64,000 nucleotides of DNA from Bacidia rubella (taxonomy: Eukaryota; Ascomycota; Lecanoromycetes; Lecanorales; Ramalinaceae). The position numbers and the translations under genes were made by a program. The notes under the pieces are model-generated. The model ran no database searches and was not told where the DNA came from. It saw only the letters and a list, made by a program, of their open reading frames with translations. Positions 22,631-33,868 of this stretch are shown in pieces. The stretch covers positions 682,001 through 746,000 of the forward strand of contig JAVTIF010000007.1 in NCBI GenBank assembly GCA_032158265.1, written 5' to 3'. The number at the start of each line of letters is the position of its first letter. Within the stretch, counting starts at the first letter, position 1.

Positions 22631-24609
22631 TCAGAACGGTGGAGGATTATACCCTCCTTGACCGCCAGGGCCGTTCCTTCTCTCGTTTGCACCGGGACTT
22701 GGCGCTGGTTCTGGTCCTGCCGTTGCGGGCCTGAATGGTACTGAATCTCTGGCGCCGTAGGCATCGTAGATTGAGTCGTCATATCCGGTACTTGGTGGCT
22801 CGACCGGGGCGGTACCCACTCTTCGGGGCGCGTGCTGAGCACCAAAGTAGTCAGCAGGGGAAGGACGGTGTATTCCCTCGGGTGTACTGGTCTGAGATGG
22901 TCGCTGAGAAGGATTGAAAGGTATATAACCTGAAGGCTGGGAGGATTTGACGTCCGAAGGAGTCGGAGGATGCATCTCGTACTCTTGAGTTGGTCGTCTG
23001 CTAAAGTTGGTAAGGCCTGGAGGGCGTCGATTCGGGCCGGCAGAAGCGGGGGCGGAAGACGGGTCGCGAGACAATGCAGATCCTGCTAGAGGATGAGGTC
23101 CGTTTGGAGTTGAGCGCCCGCTCATTCCTGTGTTCAAACGAGGTATAGAAACCCCTCGAGGAGGATGTGGGCCTCTGTTGCTGCTGGTAGATTGGTTGGA
23201 CCGTATGCTGGGTGGCCCACCTGGAGGTGAGCGACGCTTTTGTGGAGCATAGCCCATCTGAGCCGCAGAGCCCAGAAGTGGTGCATCAGACCCGTGGCTT
23301 TCAGTTGAATGGAAGGAAGACTGCGTAGTGTTCCTCGATGGAAGACCGGGTCGTGGGCTATCTCTCGACACATTCGGTACAGTCGGTGCCCTCGAAGACA
23401 CACTGCTCACAGTCCCAGGCCGCGGGGAGGATGGTCGCTCCATGAATGGAGACGCTGGACGAAAGCCAGATGGCGAAGCAGGACGAGCGCCGAATGGCGA
23501 CGCTGGACGTGATTCAAAATCCGATGTAAGCTGTCTTGAAGGAGGTGCTGGTAAAGCTTCTGCATTTGCATCCAGATTCGGAACCGTAGGTTCACGCCTG
23601 TAGTCCATGGGAGGTACGGTAGGCAAACCGACACTGGCTCCAGTGCCACCTGTGGCAACTTTCTTCACGCGGTCCAGATGCTCTTTTGCAATTGCCCGGT
23701 CCATCTTGGCTCGCACTATCTGGTTCAAACGCTTTTCGATCTTTCTCTGGCAGAAGTTTGAGAGACTGCCATCTGCGCTCGGAATGTGATGCCATAGAAA
23801 GGTAATGTACATCACGAAGGCTAACGCCAAACTGACAGCGGTGAATAGCCAAATAGTTAGGACATACAGCATGCCGAACAAGATGGTGGCTTGTTGTGTA
23901 CTTTGGTTGGCCAGGATTCGAATGTTCTCGAAGAATTGGCCAACTGGCGATTGACCTTCAGCCGCCGCATGGGAGCCTTTTGGGATTAAGTCCGCATCCA
24001 AGACGGAATAGAGCGTGATAGCATTGATGACCTGGCGAGGACCTTCGGCGAAAACGACGCGTAGCCAAGCTTCAAAATTGTAATAGGTGAACAGCGCAAC
24101 ATACTCTGAGCCCTTCCTGCCTTTTGTCAGAGCAGTGAAGACTAAGAACCGGCGCCAGCCTCGTCCTTTTCCAAGTCTTATACTTTCAATACGGACAGCG
24201 AGTGGATCCAAATAACTAGCGGTGATAAGTCCACTTCGCATTGCTCGGATGGCTCTCCACCATCTGTAGGCCAACAAGATCCATGACAGAAAGATGCATC
24301 CGGCAAATACCCATTTTGACACTTCGAACGGGATCTTAGGTTGGACCTGGCTGGACCAGCGGTTGAAGAAAAGAAGATTAGCGGCAGTGTAGAGGTCGAC
24401 GATGTATACAGCAAAGCTGATGATAAGGAAGAAGTAGACGATGCCATAGGAGAAGCCGGACCAGCACGAGGTGGACTTGAAGTCAGAGAGATTCTAGGAC
24501 AGCGTCATTAGTGGGCCCAATTCCAGGGTGCCGGCCGTCTTACGATGAAATCCCATCTCTGTTCGTTTGTAGCACTACCAAACTTCTCCCTGTCTCCGAA
24601 ACAGCCCAT
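22631..24609 (-). CDS. KCH1: Kch1-type fungal potassium channel/transporter
   Basis: Fungal Kch1 proteins are plasma-membrane proteins required for low-affinity K+ influx in yeast responding to pheromone or ER stress. Exons 24544-24609 and 22631-24493 (complement) give 642 residues. The start reads MGCFGDREKF, then WDFINLSDFKSTSCWSGF, helices GIVYFFLIISFAVYIVDLY and FAGCIFLSWILLAY, the hallmark AIRAMRSGLITASYLDPLAV, FLVFTALTKGRKGSEYVALF, FAEGPRQVINAITLYSV and a last helix near LYVLTIWLFTAVSLALAFVM. The second half is a long Pro/Ser/Arg-rich tail with repeated RPASPF/RPASPS units that could be phosphorylated. The intron donor is GTAAGA and the acceptor CCTAG. A family match is clear by eye. 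Confidence 0.9.
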
Positions 24610-25693
24610 AGTACGGCGCACGGGTTTGGGAGTGTTGATAGTTGGTGTAATTAAAAGTTGAATTATGTGGTGCGCACAAAGGGCCAATGTACGAGACCAG
24701 CCAGGGTCTCCGGGATGATGCTTTGTGCGCGGGAGTCTTTGAATGAGTGACTATGATGACTGTGTGCCCAGGATTGGGTAGAGGATCCTTCATTGTCCGT
24801 TTTCCAGCTCCATCTTTTCGCTTTTAGTTTTGACGAATTCGGTCGACCAGCGGTAATGATCTTGATTGTTAGAGAAGCGGTGGGTATATATCCTTCACTC
24901 AATCTCGTAGAAAGGACGGCGTCGAGCCAAAGGTTGCGTCTCCAGCCGCAGAGTTTTGAGGACGGGTCTCGGTCAAAGATGGCGAGCAAGGAATGTTTGT
25001 CGCTGGCAGGAAAGAGAGTAGTGATATTGAAATAGCCAACGAAGCAAATGAATGAATGACTAGGCGCTATCTGGAGAAAGTGGAGGGAGGAGAGTATTGT
25101 GTCTGCAAAGAGAGTGTTTCAGAAGTGTGAGGGAGGAAGGGGAGAGCAGCCAGGTCGCCGCCGATGGTTGGTCCCTGCCCAGGTGCCGCGGAAAGGGGGC
25201 GTTGATCTAGCGGCCTTGGCATGCATTGTGCGTGGAATTGTTCGAGAACTTTTGGTGCCTTTTCATCTTTGCCGCACACAAATCCCAACTTGCTAGTTGG
25301 TTTGAATGCGTGTGTGAAGAAGTAAACACTGGGTGATGCCTCTCGCTGTGCTCGTTACATCAACCTATGCGGATCTCCTGTTCTATTGCACCACACAAAG
25401 CATATCAAGCGCAATGACCTGGACTAGATTGTGCTTGAGTAACACTCGCTTCATGTATGTGATCTAATACTTAGGAACGACTTCGTGTCTTGTCCTTGTC
25501 AGATGTTCTTGCTATACATGGGGAATGTCCTCTTGGGCCTCCGCATCAAGCATCGCTCTTTCTATCGATCAACATGCTTGGTGTCTAGGAGCTCCTGCCT
25601 ATGCCTCCTCGGTTCTTTCTCTCATGCTTTATGAATACCGGGTTCGCCGCACATCTCAGCAGCCCGAGCTTCTTCCTTGACCATTGCCAAATG
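24610..25693. other. Upstream region of KCH1
   Basis: About 1.1 kb between the KCH1 start and the BCKDHB stop, both minus strand. It should contain the KCH1 promoter. Only short unrelated open frames are present. Confidence 0.4.
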
Positions 25694-26962
25694 CTAATAA
25701 CCGATGACCCGCTTAATGGCATCATATATTCCTAAATTATTTAGCCTTCCACTTGGGAGATGACAGGGCACTCACGTGTGACATCTGGCACGTTAAACTT
25801 TTCGAAAGTCAATCCCATGTGGGTCGCCCAACCGCCCAATCTTTGAACTGGAGCTTCCAGATTCAAAAACGCATCTTCTTGAATGGCGGCTGCCACTTCC
25901 GCGCCCACCCCGGCATTGATCATGGCTTCGTGGACGACAACAGCACGTCCAGTCTTCTTCACACTTTGTACGATAGTCTCTCTATCCCACGGATACAGTG
26001 TCCGGAGGTCCAACAGCTCAATCGTTATCCCAAAGTCCTTCTCAGCAGCCGCGATTGCGGACGAACACAAGTACACTGGATGCCCATAGGAAACAATCGT
26101 CACATCCCGGCCTTCTTTGACGACATCAGCCTTCGATAGTGGAAGCATATACGAATCATTCGGCACGTGTTCCACAGCAGCACGATACAGAATCTTAGGC
26201 TCCAGAAAGATAACTGGATCTTTGCATGCTACGGATGCCAAAAGGAGACCCTTGGCCTGTGCAGGTGACCGAGGCATGACGACACGAAGTCCAGGAATAT
26301 GAGTAAAGATAGCTTCAGGAGATTGAGAATGATACCTATGCTTCGTCAGCACTCTCACACTTTTGTCCTTGCGCTTTGACATACAAAGCTCCATGTCCTA
26401 CGACACCGCATGGCATTCTGACTACTAAACCTCCAGCATTACCACCAGTGCTACCTTCTCTATACCGCCATTTTGCGGCCTCGTTGACCAGTTGATCAAA
26501 GGCAGGATATACATAATCCGCAAATTGGATTTCGGCTATCGCGGTCATACCTTGCGCGGCAGCTCCGATAGCAAAGCCAACAATACCCTGCTCCGTCAGG
26601 GGTGTATTGAACACTCTCTCCGCTCCAAAGTCCGTCGCCAGGCCCATCGTACATCGGAAGACTCCACCAAAGTGGACATCCTCTCCAAAGACAAGCGCTT
26701 GTTCGTCTGTTTGCAAGGTGTGTCTGAGAGCACTGTTTATGGCCTGATACAAGTTTTGGCGAGTCGACGAAGAGGATGAAGGGTATGCAACATTTGCTAG
26801 TAAGGTAGAGCTGCTGTGATTGAGCAGTGGGTGGGTTGAGTAATCGAGAGGGGCATTCAAGCGCGCCGTTGAAGCAGTAGCATAGGGGCGGGTTGCCAAT
26901 CCTCTCGGAGGCGACTTCGTCCAGACAATCCTTTTTGCCTGTGAGAACGTCCGCAATCGCAT
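25694..26962 (-). CDS. BCKDHB: Branched-chain 2-oxoacid dehydrogenase E1 beta subunit, mitochondrial
   Basis: The beta subunit of the thiamine-diphosphate E1 component that decarboxylates branched-chain keto acids from Val, Leu and Ile in the mitochondrial matrix. Exons 26385-26962, 25776-26335 and 25694-25731 (complement) give 391 residues, near the human length. A presequence-like start (MRLRTFSQAKRIVW) is followed by LVFGEDVHFGGVFRCT, FNTPLTEQGIVGFAIG, IAEIQFADYVYPAFDQ, GHGALYHSQSPEA, LDLRTLYPWD and GVGAEVAA. The short last exon supplies IYDAIKRVIGY. Splice joins (TT|G and C|GA) restore conserved codons exactly. An ATG 45 bases upstream (27007) is in frame but less presequence-like. A GTAAGC near 27020 hints at a 5' UTR intron. 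Confidence 0.93.
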
Positions 26963-27460
26963 CGTGTACGTCTCTCCGACATGATGTCGCAATACTCCCG
27001 ATATCAAGGAGTCAAGTGCTTACAAGGTGTCGAAAGCAGTTGCGGCTTCCGTCGGCACGTCAACTTGAGGGCTTGGCACCCAAGGGATGACCGCATTGGT
27101 GCATGTCTAATTTTTTGACATGATTTAGATTAGACGACATCGTGGAATCTCCTAAGGTAAACTAGGCACGGGCTGCTTGATATTGGTTATCTAGTTGTTC
27201 CTGATTGCTGTTCAATACGTTGAAAGTACTGTGAGTGTGTACTAATCTCAGTGCATGATGTGGCTTCTCGCTTTGTCATCCCGTGTGGGATACGACCTTC
27301 TCCTTCTGGTTGATAGTAAGGCGCCTGAGTACTCCCTCGCTAAGTAAATCAAGTATCAACGAGGTGAATGGTTATTTATAGCGCGCCCTCTTTTTTCCTG
27401 AAATACCTCGCACTCGTCTTGAACGCTACCTTCATTCTATCTCAATCTCTTTTCTCTAAG
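26963..27460. promoter_or_regulatory. Divergent promoter region of BCKDHB and the PNPOx-FNR gene
   Basis: About 500 bases between oppositely oriented start codons. An ATG at 27368 is in frame with the plus-strand gene and would add 31 mostly hydrophobic residues, so part of this stretch may be coding. Confidence 0.4.
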
Positions 27461-29357
27461 ATGGAATTTGGGAATGGAGGCTGGCATGAAGGCGAAGGCC
27501 AGATGCACAAAAAGCTCAACGTGCCGTTCATGTTCAACCCTACCAGTTCTGGCCTAAGTCCACATTCGCAACGATATCTGCATCTTTCATCTCTTCTTGC
27601 CATTGGTGTTGCGGACGATCGGGGTCAATTATGGACTACTGTCCTAGGCGGTGAGCAAGGCTTTGTGCGATCGCTGGGACAGTCTGTTGTTGGCGTAAAA
27701 GCTCTCGCGGATATGAAATATGATCCAGTTATAGAAACGTTGGTGAACAACGAAGATAGCCTGGAGGCGGACAAACAAGCGAGAGACTTCGCAGCCCTAG
27801 GAGTCCATCTAGCAACTCGAGATCGGGTCAAACTTCACGGTAAGGTACTGGGAGCGGCCACAATAGGCAACGATTCAAAAAGCCAGGATCAGTCTCTAGA
27901 ACCAGCAGAGGTTCAGCTGGGAATGGCCGTATTAGGCAGCCTAGGTAAGAGGCACAAGGAACATGGGTACACTATGACTGATCTCAATAGGCAATTGTCC
28001 AAAATATATGAACGAGAAAGATATCGTGCTCCAAATACCTAAGCCCGTACTAATATCTGACACTTTGCCCTTAACTGAGCCATCCTTGAATCTATTGTCT
28101 AAAGCTGATATGCTCTTCATTACTTCCTACCATGACAAGGGTATGTCCACGAATCACCGTGGCGGCCCCCCTGGCTTCATACGTGTGGAGAAGAATGATG
28201 CTAGCGGCGTCATCCTCGTGTATCCCGAATATTCCGGCAACCGTCTCTATCAAACTCTAGGAAACCTATATCTTGACCCACGCGCCGGTCTAGCAATACC
28301 CGACTACGATACAGGCGACATCCTCTACCTTTCCTGCACCACCAAGATCCTCTTCGGCGACTCTGCCTCCGCCACGCTTCCCCGCTCCAATCTCGCCGTC
28401 CAGCTCCTCGTCACCTCCGCCCGCTTCGTCAGCAAAGGCCTCGCTTTCCGCGGCATCCCCGGCGAGCGCTCCCCTTACAATCCACCAGTCCGCTACCTGC
28501 CTTCGGAGCGACATCTGCTCACAGACGCCCAAACAAACACCAACAACACCAGCGCCTACGCCCGCCTGCTATCTCGTACTCTCCTTACCCCCTCCATCGC
28601 CCGTTTCCACTTCAGCATCACAGACCCCAAAGCTGCAGGCACTTGGACAGCGGGTCAATACGTCGCTCTCGCATTCGAAGACGAACTCAGTGGCGGGTAC
28701 GCCCACATGAACGACGAAGATCCGAAGAGTCTGAATGACGACTACCTCCGTACTTTCACGGTCTCCTCCCCTCCTGGCACCGGCAGCGGTGGGCCTAGTA
28801 GCAAAGGAGAGCTACCGCACGACGAGTTCGAGCTCACGATCCGCAATGTGGGCAAGGTGACGAATTGGCTTTTCAGGTGCAACCCGAGAGGTGGGGTGGA
28901 ATTGCCATTGCGAGGGTTTAGTGGGACTTTTGCCTTGAAACAGGATGAGGAGGGCATGGTTGTCCCTTTCGTAGCTGGAGGCATTGGAATTACGCCGTTG
29001 CTGGCGCAGGTGGGCTCGTTGGATTTGCAACGCCTGAGGTTGTTTTGGACGGTGAATGTGAGGGACGTGGGATTGGTGACGGATACGGTGAAACGGTATC
29101 CGCTGCTGGCTGAGAGGACAAGGGTTTTTGTTTCTGGCTTCGACGGTGCGAAGAATAATCGAAAGGCCGTAGCTGCTGCAGAGCAGATGGTGGAGGCTGG
29201 GGCAGAGGTGGCGAAGAGACGCATTCTGGAGACGGATCTGAAGGGCGAAAACGGGCTCGGGAATACCTGGTACATATGCGCTGGTCCGGCGGTGCGAAAA
29301 TTGCTGCTTGAGTGGTTGAAGGGTAAGACTACGATTTATGAGGACTTTGATTATTGA
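27461..29357 (+). CDS. PNPOx-like FMN domain fused to ferredoxin-reductase-type FAD/NAD module
   Basis: Exons 27461-27944 and 27991-29357 give 616 residues. The N-terminal half (about residues 10-300) is a pyridoxamine-5'-phosphate oxidase-like split-barrel flavin domain (WHEGEGQMHKKL, LGNCPKYMNEKD, TSYHDKGMSTNHRGGPPGF, LYQTLGNLYLDPRAGL). The second half is a ferredoxin-NADP+ reductase-like module: GQYVALAFEDE, DDYLRTFTVSSPPG (FAD site), VPFVAGGIGITPLLAQ (nucleotide phosphate loop) and WYICAGPAVRKLL. No 2Fe-2S ferredoxin domain follows. This arrangement occurs in fungal oxidoreductases whose substrates I cannot name. The splice junction G|GC restores the conserved LGNCPKY motif. An in-frame ATG at 27368 would add a hydrophobic N-terminus. 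Confidence 0.85.
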
Positions 29358-29729
29358 CCAGCAAGGGAATTTATACTTGAAGGGCAGGCTTTCGATCAGG
29401 TCAATTCTATCAATTCATTCATGGCGATACTTTATACCTGCCGGTCAATATATGTACTCGTTTCGAACGTCACTTTTCTCTGCTTCATGCCCCTTTGCTC
29501 TAGGGGGTTCTCCGCCTATCTTCATCATATCATCACATATCCTCTCCATGACCAGCATGATACATCCCACATAACCCCTTTCCTCCCGTACCTTTTCCAA
29601 TGCCTTTCCGTTTCTAGACGAATAGTCGATCACTATCGTGCCAACGCCAATGCCACGTCATAACTCAAACAGCCATATCCAAAAACATCAAAGGCTTCAT
29701 CCGACAGAATTTCCCTCCCGAAGTAAATG
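29358..29729. other. Convergent intergenic region
   Basis: Between the stop of the PNPOx-reductase gene and the stop of the zinc-module gene. Presumed 3' UTRs, with no gene seen. Confidence 0.4.
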
Positions 29730-31412
29730 TCATCGAATATCCAATTGAAAAGGTTTATACCTTCCACCAACCATCCCGCACCTCGGACACGCCCTCCCAC
29801 TTGCTGAGCCTGCCCCACCACGCTGAAGCTCCCCACTTCTTGAATCGCTGATCAGATAATAGAGACAGTCGCTACAGAACCCACTGATACATTCCGTACA
29901 TGCGTAACTATCCTTCAGTACGCTTGGTCTCCTGCATTGGGCGCAGTATATCTGTACTTGTGACGATCCATTGTTCGAGGATTGGCTGTCAGTGTTAACG
30001 CGCTGCGAGTCGTAGTAGATGGGTGAGGTGGTATCGGAGGAGGAAAGCCCAGATGAGGGAATGTGAAAGTTACGGCCGGAGGTCGAGGAAGTGTGCGCAC
30101 TGTGCATGCCGCGATTGGAGTCTGGAGGCGGGCCGGTTTCGATGTTCGCGGCGAAGGGTGGTGGGCCGGAGAGTGATTGCGTTGGAGGAGGTGTCAGAGT
30201 GCGGGCGAGAGGGGATGCTTTGTAGGATTGATTGTTGGTCACCGAGGGATGATGGAGTGGGGGTAGAGATGCGCGTGAGGTGTGTTTGATCGAGGCCGGG
30301 GATTGGGGTATCTGGAGCTTCTGTTCAGCAGCGGGAAACTTTTGCTTTAGACCATAAAGCTTACAGGTGTCATGTCACGGTCCGAGTCCGCTTCGGTGGC
30401 AGACGCAGCGGCTTCGACAAGATCTTCCCATCGTCCAATTTGCCGCTTTGCAGCCGCACCAGCAAGGGTTGGTGGCTCAGCTGAGAACGCTTTTCTACCT
30501 TCTATACTAAGTCGCCGGCTATATTCTCTTGACTTGGTCTTCTCATGCTTCGGTTTACGGCTGTTCTGCGTGATTGAGGACTTGCGGGGCCTGCTGATTT
30601 TCTCTCGTCGCTGGAATGACTCTCGCCGCTGCATCGGCGGTAAAGTAGATGAGCGCTCTGGCGATGAGTGATCCATCATTGACGGAAGCAGCTCCCTCGG
30701 TCTTGGCTCGTGGAAGGGATGTGTGGGCTGCTGGCCTATCTGATTCTGAAGGGGTGGAAGCTCAACTGAGGGATACATCCTGCGTCTCGCTTCGGTTTCG
30801 GACGCATAATCCTAAAGTTAGAATTAGCCATACACACTTTTGTCGCTCCACGTAGCAGCGTCAACATACTGCCTCCGAATCCCAGTCCGAGTCCGGACGG
30901 TTATTGTGGCTGAGTTGTGCTAAAGCTACCGCAGCTGTCGCAGCGGCTGGATATGGATCGTCCAACGCTCTCGGAGGGTTTCCCAACGTCTGGTCGTAGC
31001 CGTAGCTGTCTCTTTCATGACCGTACGCTGAATATTCAGCTATATTTCTCTTTGATTGTTGGGTAGACTCACGTGAAGGAGCAAAAGACTGCAGAGGAGC
31101 GGGAGGGTCAGGACGAGGTCGCTCGGAGGGCGGAGTATTGATCATCTGTTGGAAGCTCTCCTCCGTCGCAGGGAGCTTTGGTATGTAGTGCTCGGGATGA
31201 GCTCGCCGTATGTGCTCCTGCATGGAGCGGAATCTCTTGTCCTATACATTCAATTGGTAAGCAAGGAGGGTTCTGTCAACGGCACGGTGAGACTATACCC
31301 CACTGCATCTCTTCCGACAGTTAGATCCATCGAGAGTCTTGAGCGGGCAAACGATCTCGTTGGTACCATCCGTTGCTGAGAAAGAGCCGGTAAAAGAAGA
31401 CTTGGGCGGCAT
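29730..31412 (-). CDS. Fungal protein with N-terminal C2H2-like and C-terminal Cys-rich zinc modules
   Basis: Four exons (31299-31412, 30870-31241, 30365-30811, 29730-30320, complement) encode 507 residues. The N-terminus has a C...C...H...H finger built across intron 1: CPLKTLDGSNCRKRCSG, then DKRFRSMQEHIRRAHPEHY, followed by a conserved KLPATEESFQQMINTPPSE. The middle is disordered and charged. The C-terminus has a treble-clef-like cluster (YCAQCRRPSVLKDSYACTEC, GFCSDCLYYLI, ACPRCGMVG) and ends RYKPFQLDIR. Two zinc modules at opposite ends suggest nucleic-acid or ubiquitin-related binding, but I know no experimentally defined role. Joins are in frame with GTATAG, GTATGT and GTAAGC donors. 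Confidence 0.8.
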
Positions 31413-31907
31413 CGAGACCCGAAGTCCCCCGCAGAAGTGGCTTATGCCTTAGCAATAAAAAAGCTTGTATAGTCAACGAATTATCCAGATCAATTGAGCA
31501 GCCAACAATTGAGTGTCTGCAACATAGGATATGTCAAATCAAGAGAACTGAGCAACAAGCACAAAGGGTTGGAAGCGTGGGTGAGCTCAAAGCGATGTTG
31601 AGCAGCTCGAGTCTACTACTGATTAAGCTTTGGAGCAGTGGTGGGGTAGCCAGCCGAGGGACACCAGGCCGCTTTCTTCTCCTTTTGTTCCAACGGTGCT
31701 CCATCTCAGGCTTATTGATCATGCAGGTACTGGTGCACAAGAGTTGGAATGGACTTGTCATCGAAAAGTTTCATGTGCTTTCTATGTCGCTGTGTGAATT
31801 TAGACTTCCACATTTCCGAAGCCATATCCCCATTTCTTTAGAGATGAGAACCCTCAACGCCAGCCGCTAATTCAACAAAACAGTAAGTACCCAGTATATT
31901 CAGTCGT
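31413..31907. other. Intergenic, upstream of the zinc-module gene
   Basis: About 495 bases between the zinc-module start and the AOX stop, both minus strand. It holds the promoter of the former and the 3' UTR of the latter. No gene is recognised. Confidence 0.4.
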
Positions 31908-33169
31908 TCAGATGACTTCATTCCTCTCCCATCCGGTCTGATGCTTGATCGAGGCCATTCCCTTCGATGGATGGGGCGATTCACCGTCACTGTACTCGCT
32001 TACAAAAGGATTAGGATCCTTCTTCTGTTGAAGATTCCCGAGGGTGTGATTGCTACTCTGCTGTCAGCATCATATTGCATATCGATTGTGATCACAGAGG
32101 CTTACACTTCACGGTGTTTCGCTTCATCAGCTCGGATGTAGAGCAGCATGTCCTTCATTGTCCGGGACCCTTCCGGCATATTCCAATAGCTAATCGCAAT
32201 ATCAGGTGCCTGCATCGTTTCCCACCTGGGCAGCTTGCCGGCTTCGATTTCGTTGATCATCCGAGTGTACGTGAAAACAGCTTCTTCTTCGAGGTAGCCG
32301 ACAAATCGATGGCATATCGATGGCGCAAGAAGATATGACAGGAAGAAGCCATTGTAGAAGACACCCTGAGCTCCGATGATCACTGTTTTCATAAACCAGC
32401 CAGGCTCAGCCATCTTCATGAATGTCAAGAGGTGCATTCGCTCGTTATACGCCTCCTCAAGAAGTGTCTCGATCCTATCCAGGCATCAGTTGGAGAGCAG
32501 TCTTTGTGCGTCAGAATGTTGCTTACCAGCCGTTATCTCGGTTGAGTCGCCTCAAACTGTGCAAGTGTCTTACACTGCCGGCCACCATTCCCGGTACTCC
32601 AGCAACGCTCTCGAGGAAGAGGCAACGAATGAGCCATTTCCGCTCCGTCATTGGTGATGGCCCTACCCAGCTCTTGATCTTTCCGAGTCCGAGCCAGCTA
32701 CCTTTGTTTCTTGCCTCTTCCGTGGGATGGCTATAGCCCATTGCAGTGTCTGCCCCAAAGCGAAGCATCCGTACTGCGGCGATAGCGATCCAGTCTTTCC
32801 AATTCTTTGTCTCGCGATGGGCAACCTTGATTTGTCTCATTTGCTCCTCCGTATATCTACATAAATATGAATACGCAGTTGGGAGTTTAGGAGCGATCTG
32901 ACTTACACAGGATGATGCCATGCTGGAGGCGTTTTCTTAATGTGTACATTTTCTGTTGTAGGGAAGAAATCCTTGAGGGACCTTTTTGACGAGGAGCTGA
33001 AATTGCGATGGTTGAAAGGGGAATATCGTTGATGTGAGCAACAGGAAGCCGATGGCCGGAGGAAGGCCGAGATTGTTGATGTGTTGTTCTTGAGGATGAA
33101 AGTTGCCTGGGTAATTTGGATAGCAGCTCGAGGATTGGTGAACGCTGAGGCTCCGAGTCTAGTAGACAT
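31908..33169 (-). CDS. AOX1: Mitochondrial alternative oxidase
   Basis: Cyanide-resistant ubiquinol oxidase of the inner mitochondrial membrane, passing electrons from ubiquinol to oxygen without proton pumping. Exons 32907-33169, 32527-32856, 32106-32474 and 31908-32052 (complement) give 368 residues. A Ser/Arg-rich presequence covers about the first 65 residues. The diiron ligands sit in LFLESVAGVPGMVAG, EEAYNERMHLLTF, YLEEEAVFTYTRM and RADEAKHREVNHTLGN, the last assembled across intron 3. Joins occur at phase 2 and restore conserved residues V, W and V. The oxidase is divergent from VPS71, and its upstream region has a CGG-N7-CGG element. Loss of function is not suggested: all six ligand positions appear present. 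Confidence 0.96.
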
Positions 33170-33868
33170 CTTGCAGAAGGTCTGTACGTTTGGCTTTAAG
33201 GATACTAAAATGTTTGTTGTGAATGCAGGCTGTGGTTTGACTTGGCCGAGGACCCAGGAAATTCGCCTCTAGATATGTATGACTTCAGGAACCGCCCACG
33301 GAGTGCTGCCCGAGCAATCTTCGTAGTCAGCTGTCACGGGGAGATAGCGGCGAATAATGGCAACGGTAGTGAGAATGTTTAGGGAGTGTGTCAGCATAAA
33401 GGATCGCACGCGACTGATGCAACGCCTTTACTCAGGATTAAGCTGCGTGGCTTTGTTACTCAAACCGTTGCTCGGGAGTTTACGGATGATACGAGTCAGA
33501 CGCCTTGTCACATGCAAGTTGAAACTGGGGGAACGATTTTCATTCGGATAGCAAAAATCTCACTTACAAGTGCAACGATGGTGCTTGTGCTGTACAGTGA
33601 CATTTATATTGTTGAAAGAGGCTCTTGCACTCTACGATAAAAGCATGGGGGAAACGCAATTAATGGCAGAGCCATAAGTCTAGGAAGAGAGTCTAGACCA
33701 GACTAGACCGTGTGTGGCTGCGGTCCTCTCCGTAAGCGATCCGCCATAATACAATTGCCGCTGCATCATAAGGTAGGATTCGATTTTGGCGACAACACTA
33801 CGGTAGCTAATGCATGCACGTTGCTTAATTCAACAGCGCTTGTCTTTCTCCACGGCCAACGCTTAGGA
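33170..33868. promoter_or_regulatory. Divergent AOX1-VPS71 promoter region
   Basis: 699 bases between the two start codons. It contains the CGG-N7-CGG element listed next and two CGG-N8 pairs (around 33300-33317 and 33337-33350) that differ from the published spacing. No gene is seen. Confidence 0.45.
33473..33485 (+). promoter_or_regulatory. CGG-N7-CGG element upstream of AOX1 (candidate AcuK/AcuM site)
   Basis: CGG at 33473-33475 and CGG at 33483-33485 are separated by exactly seven bases, about 305 bases upstream of the AOX start. In Neurospora, two CGG triplets seven bases apart form the alternative oxidase induction motif used by AOD2/AOD5. By chance such a pair on either strand is expected about once per 2 kb, so one hit in 700 bases is only suggestive. 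Confidence 0.45.
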
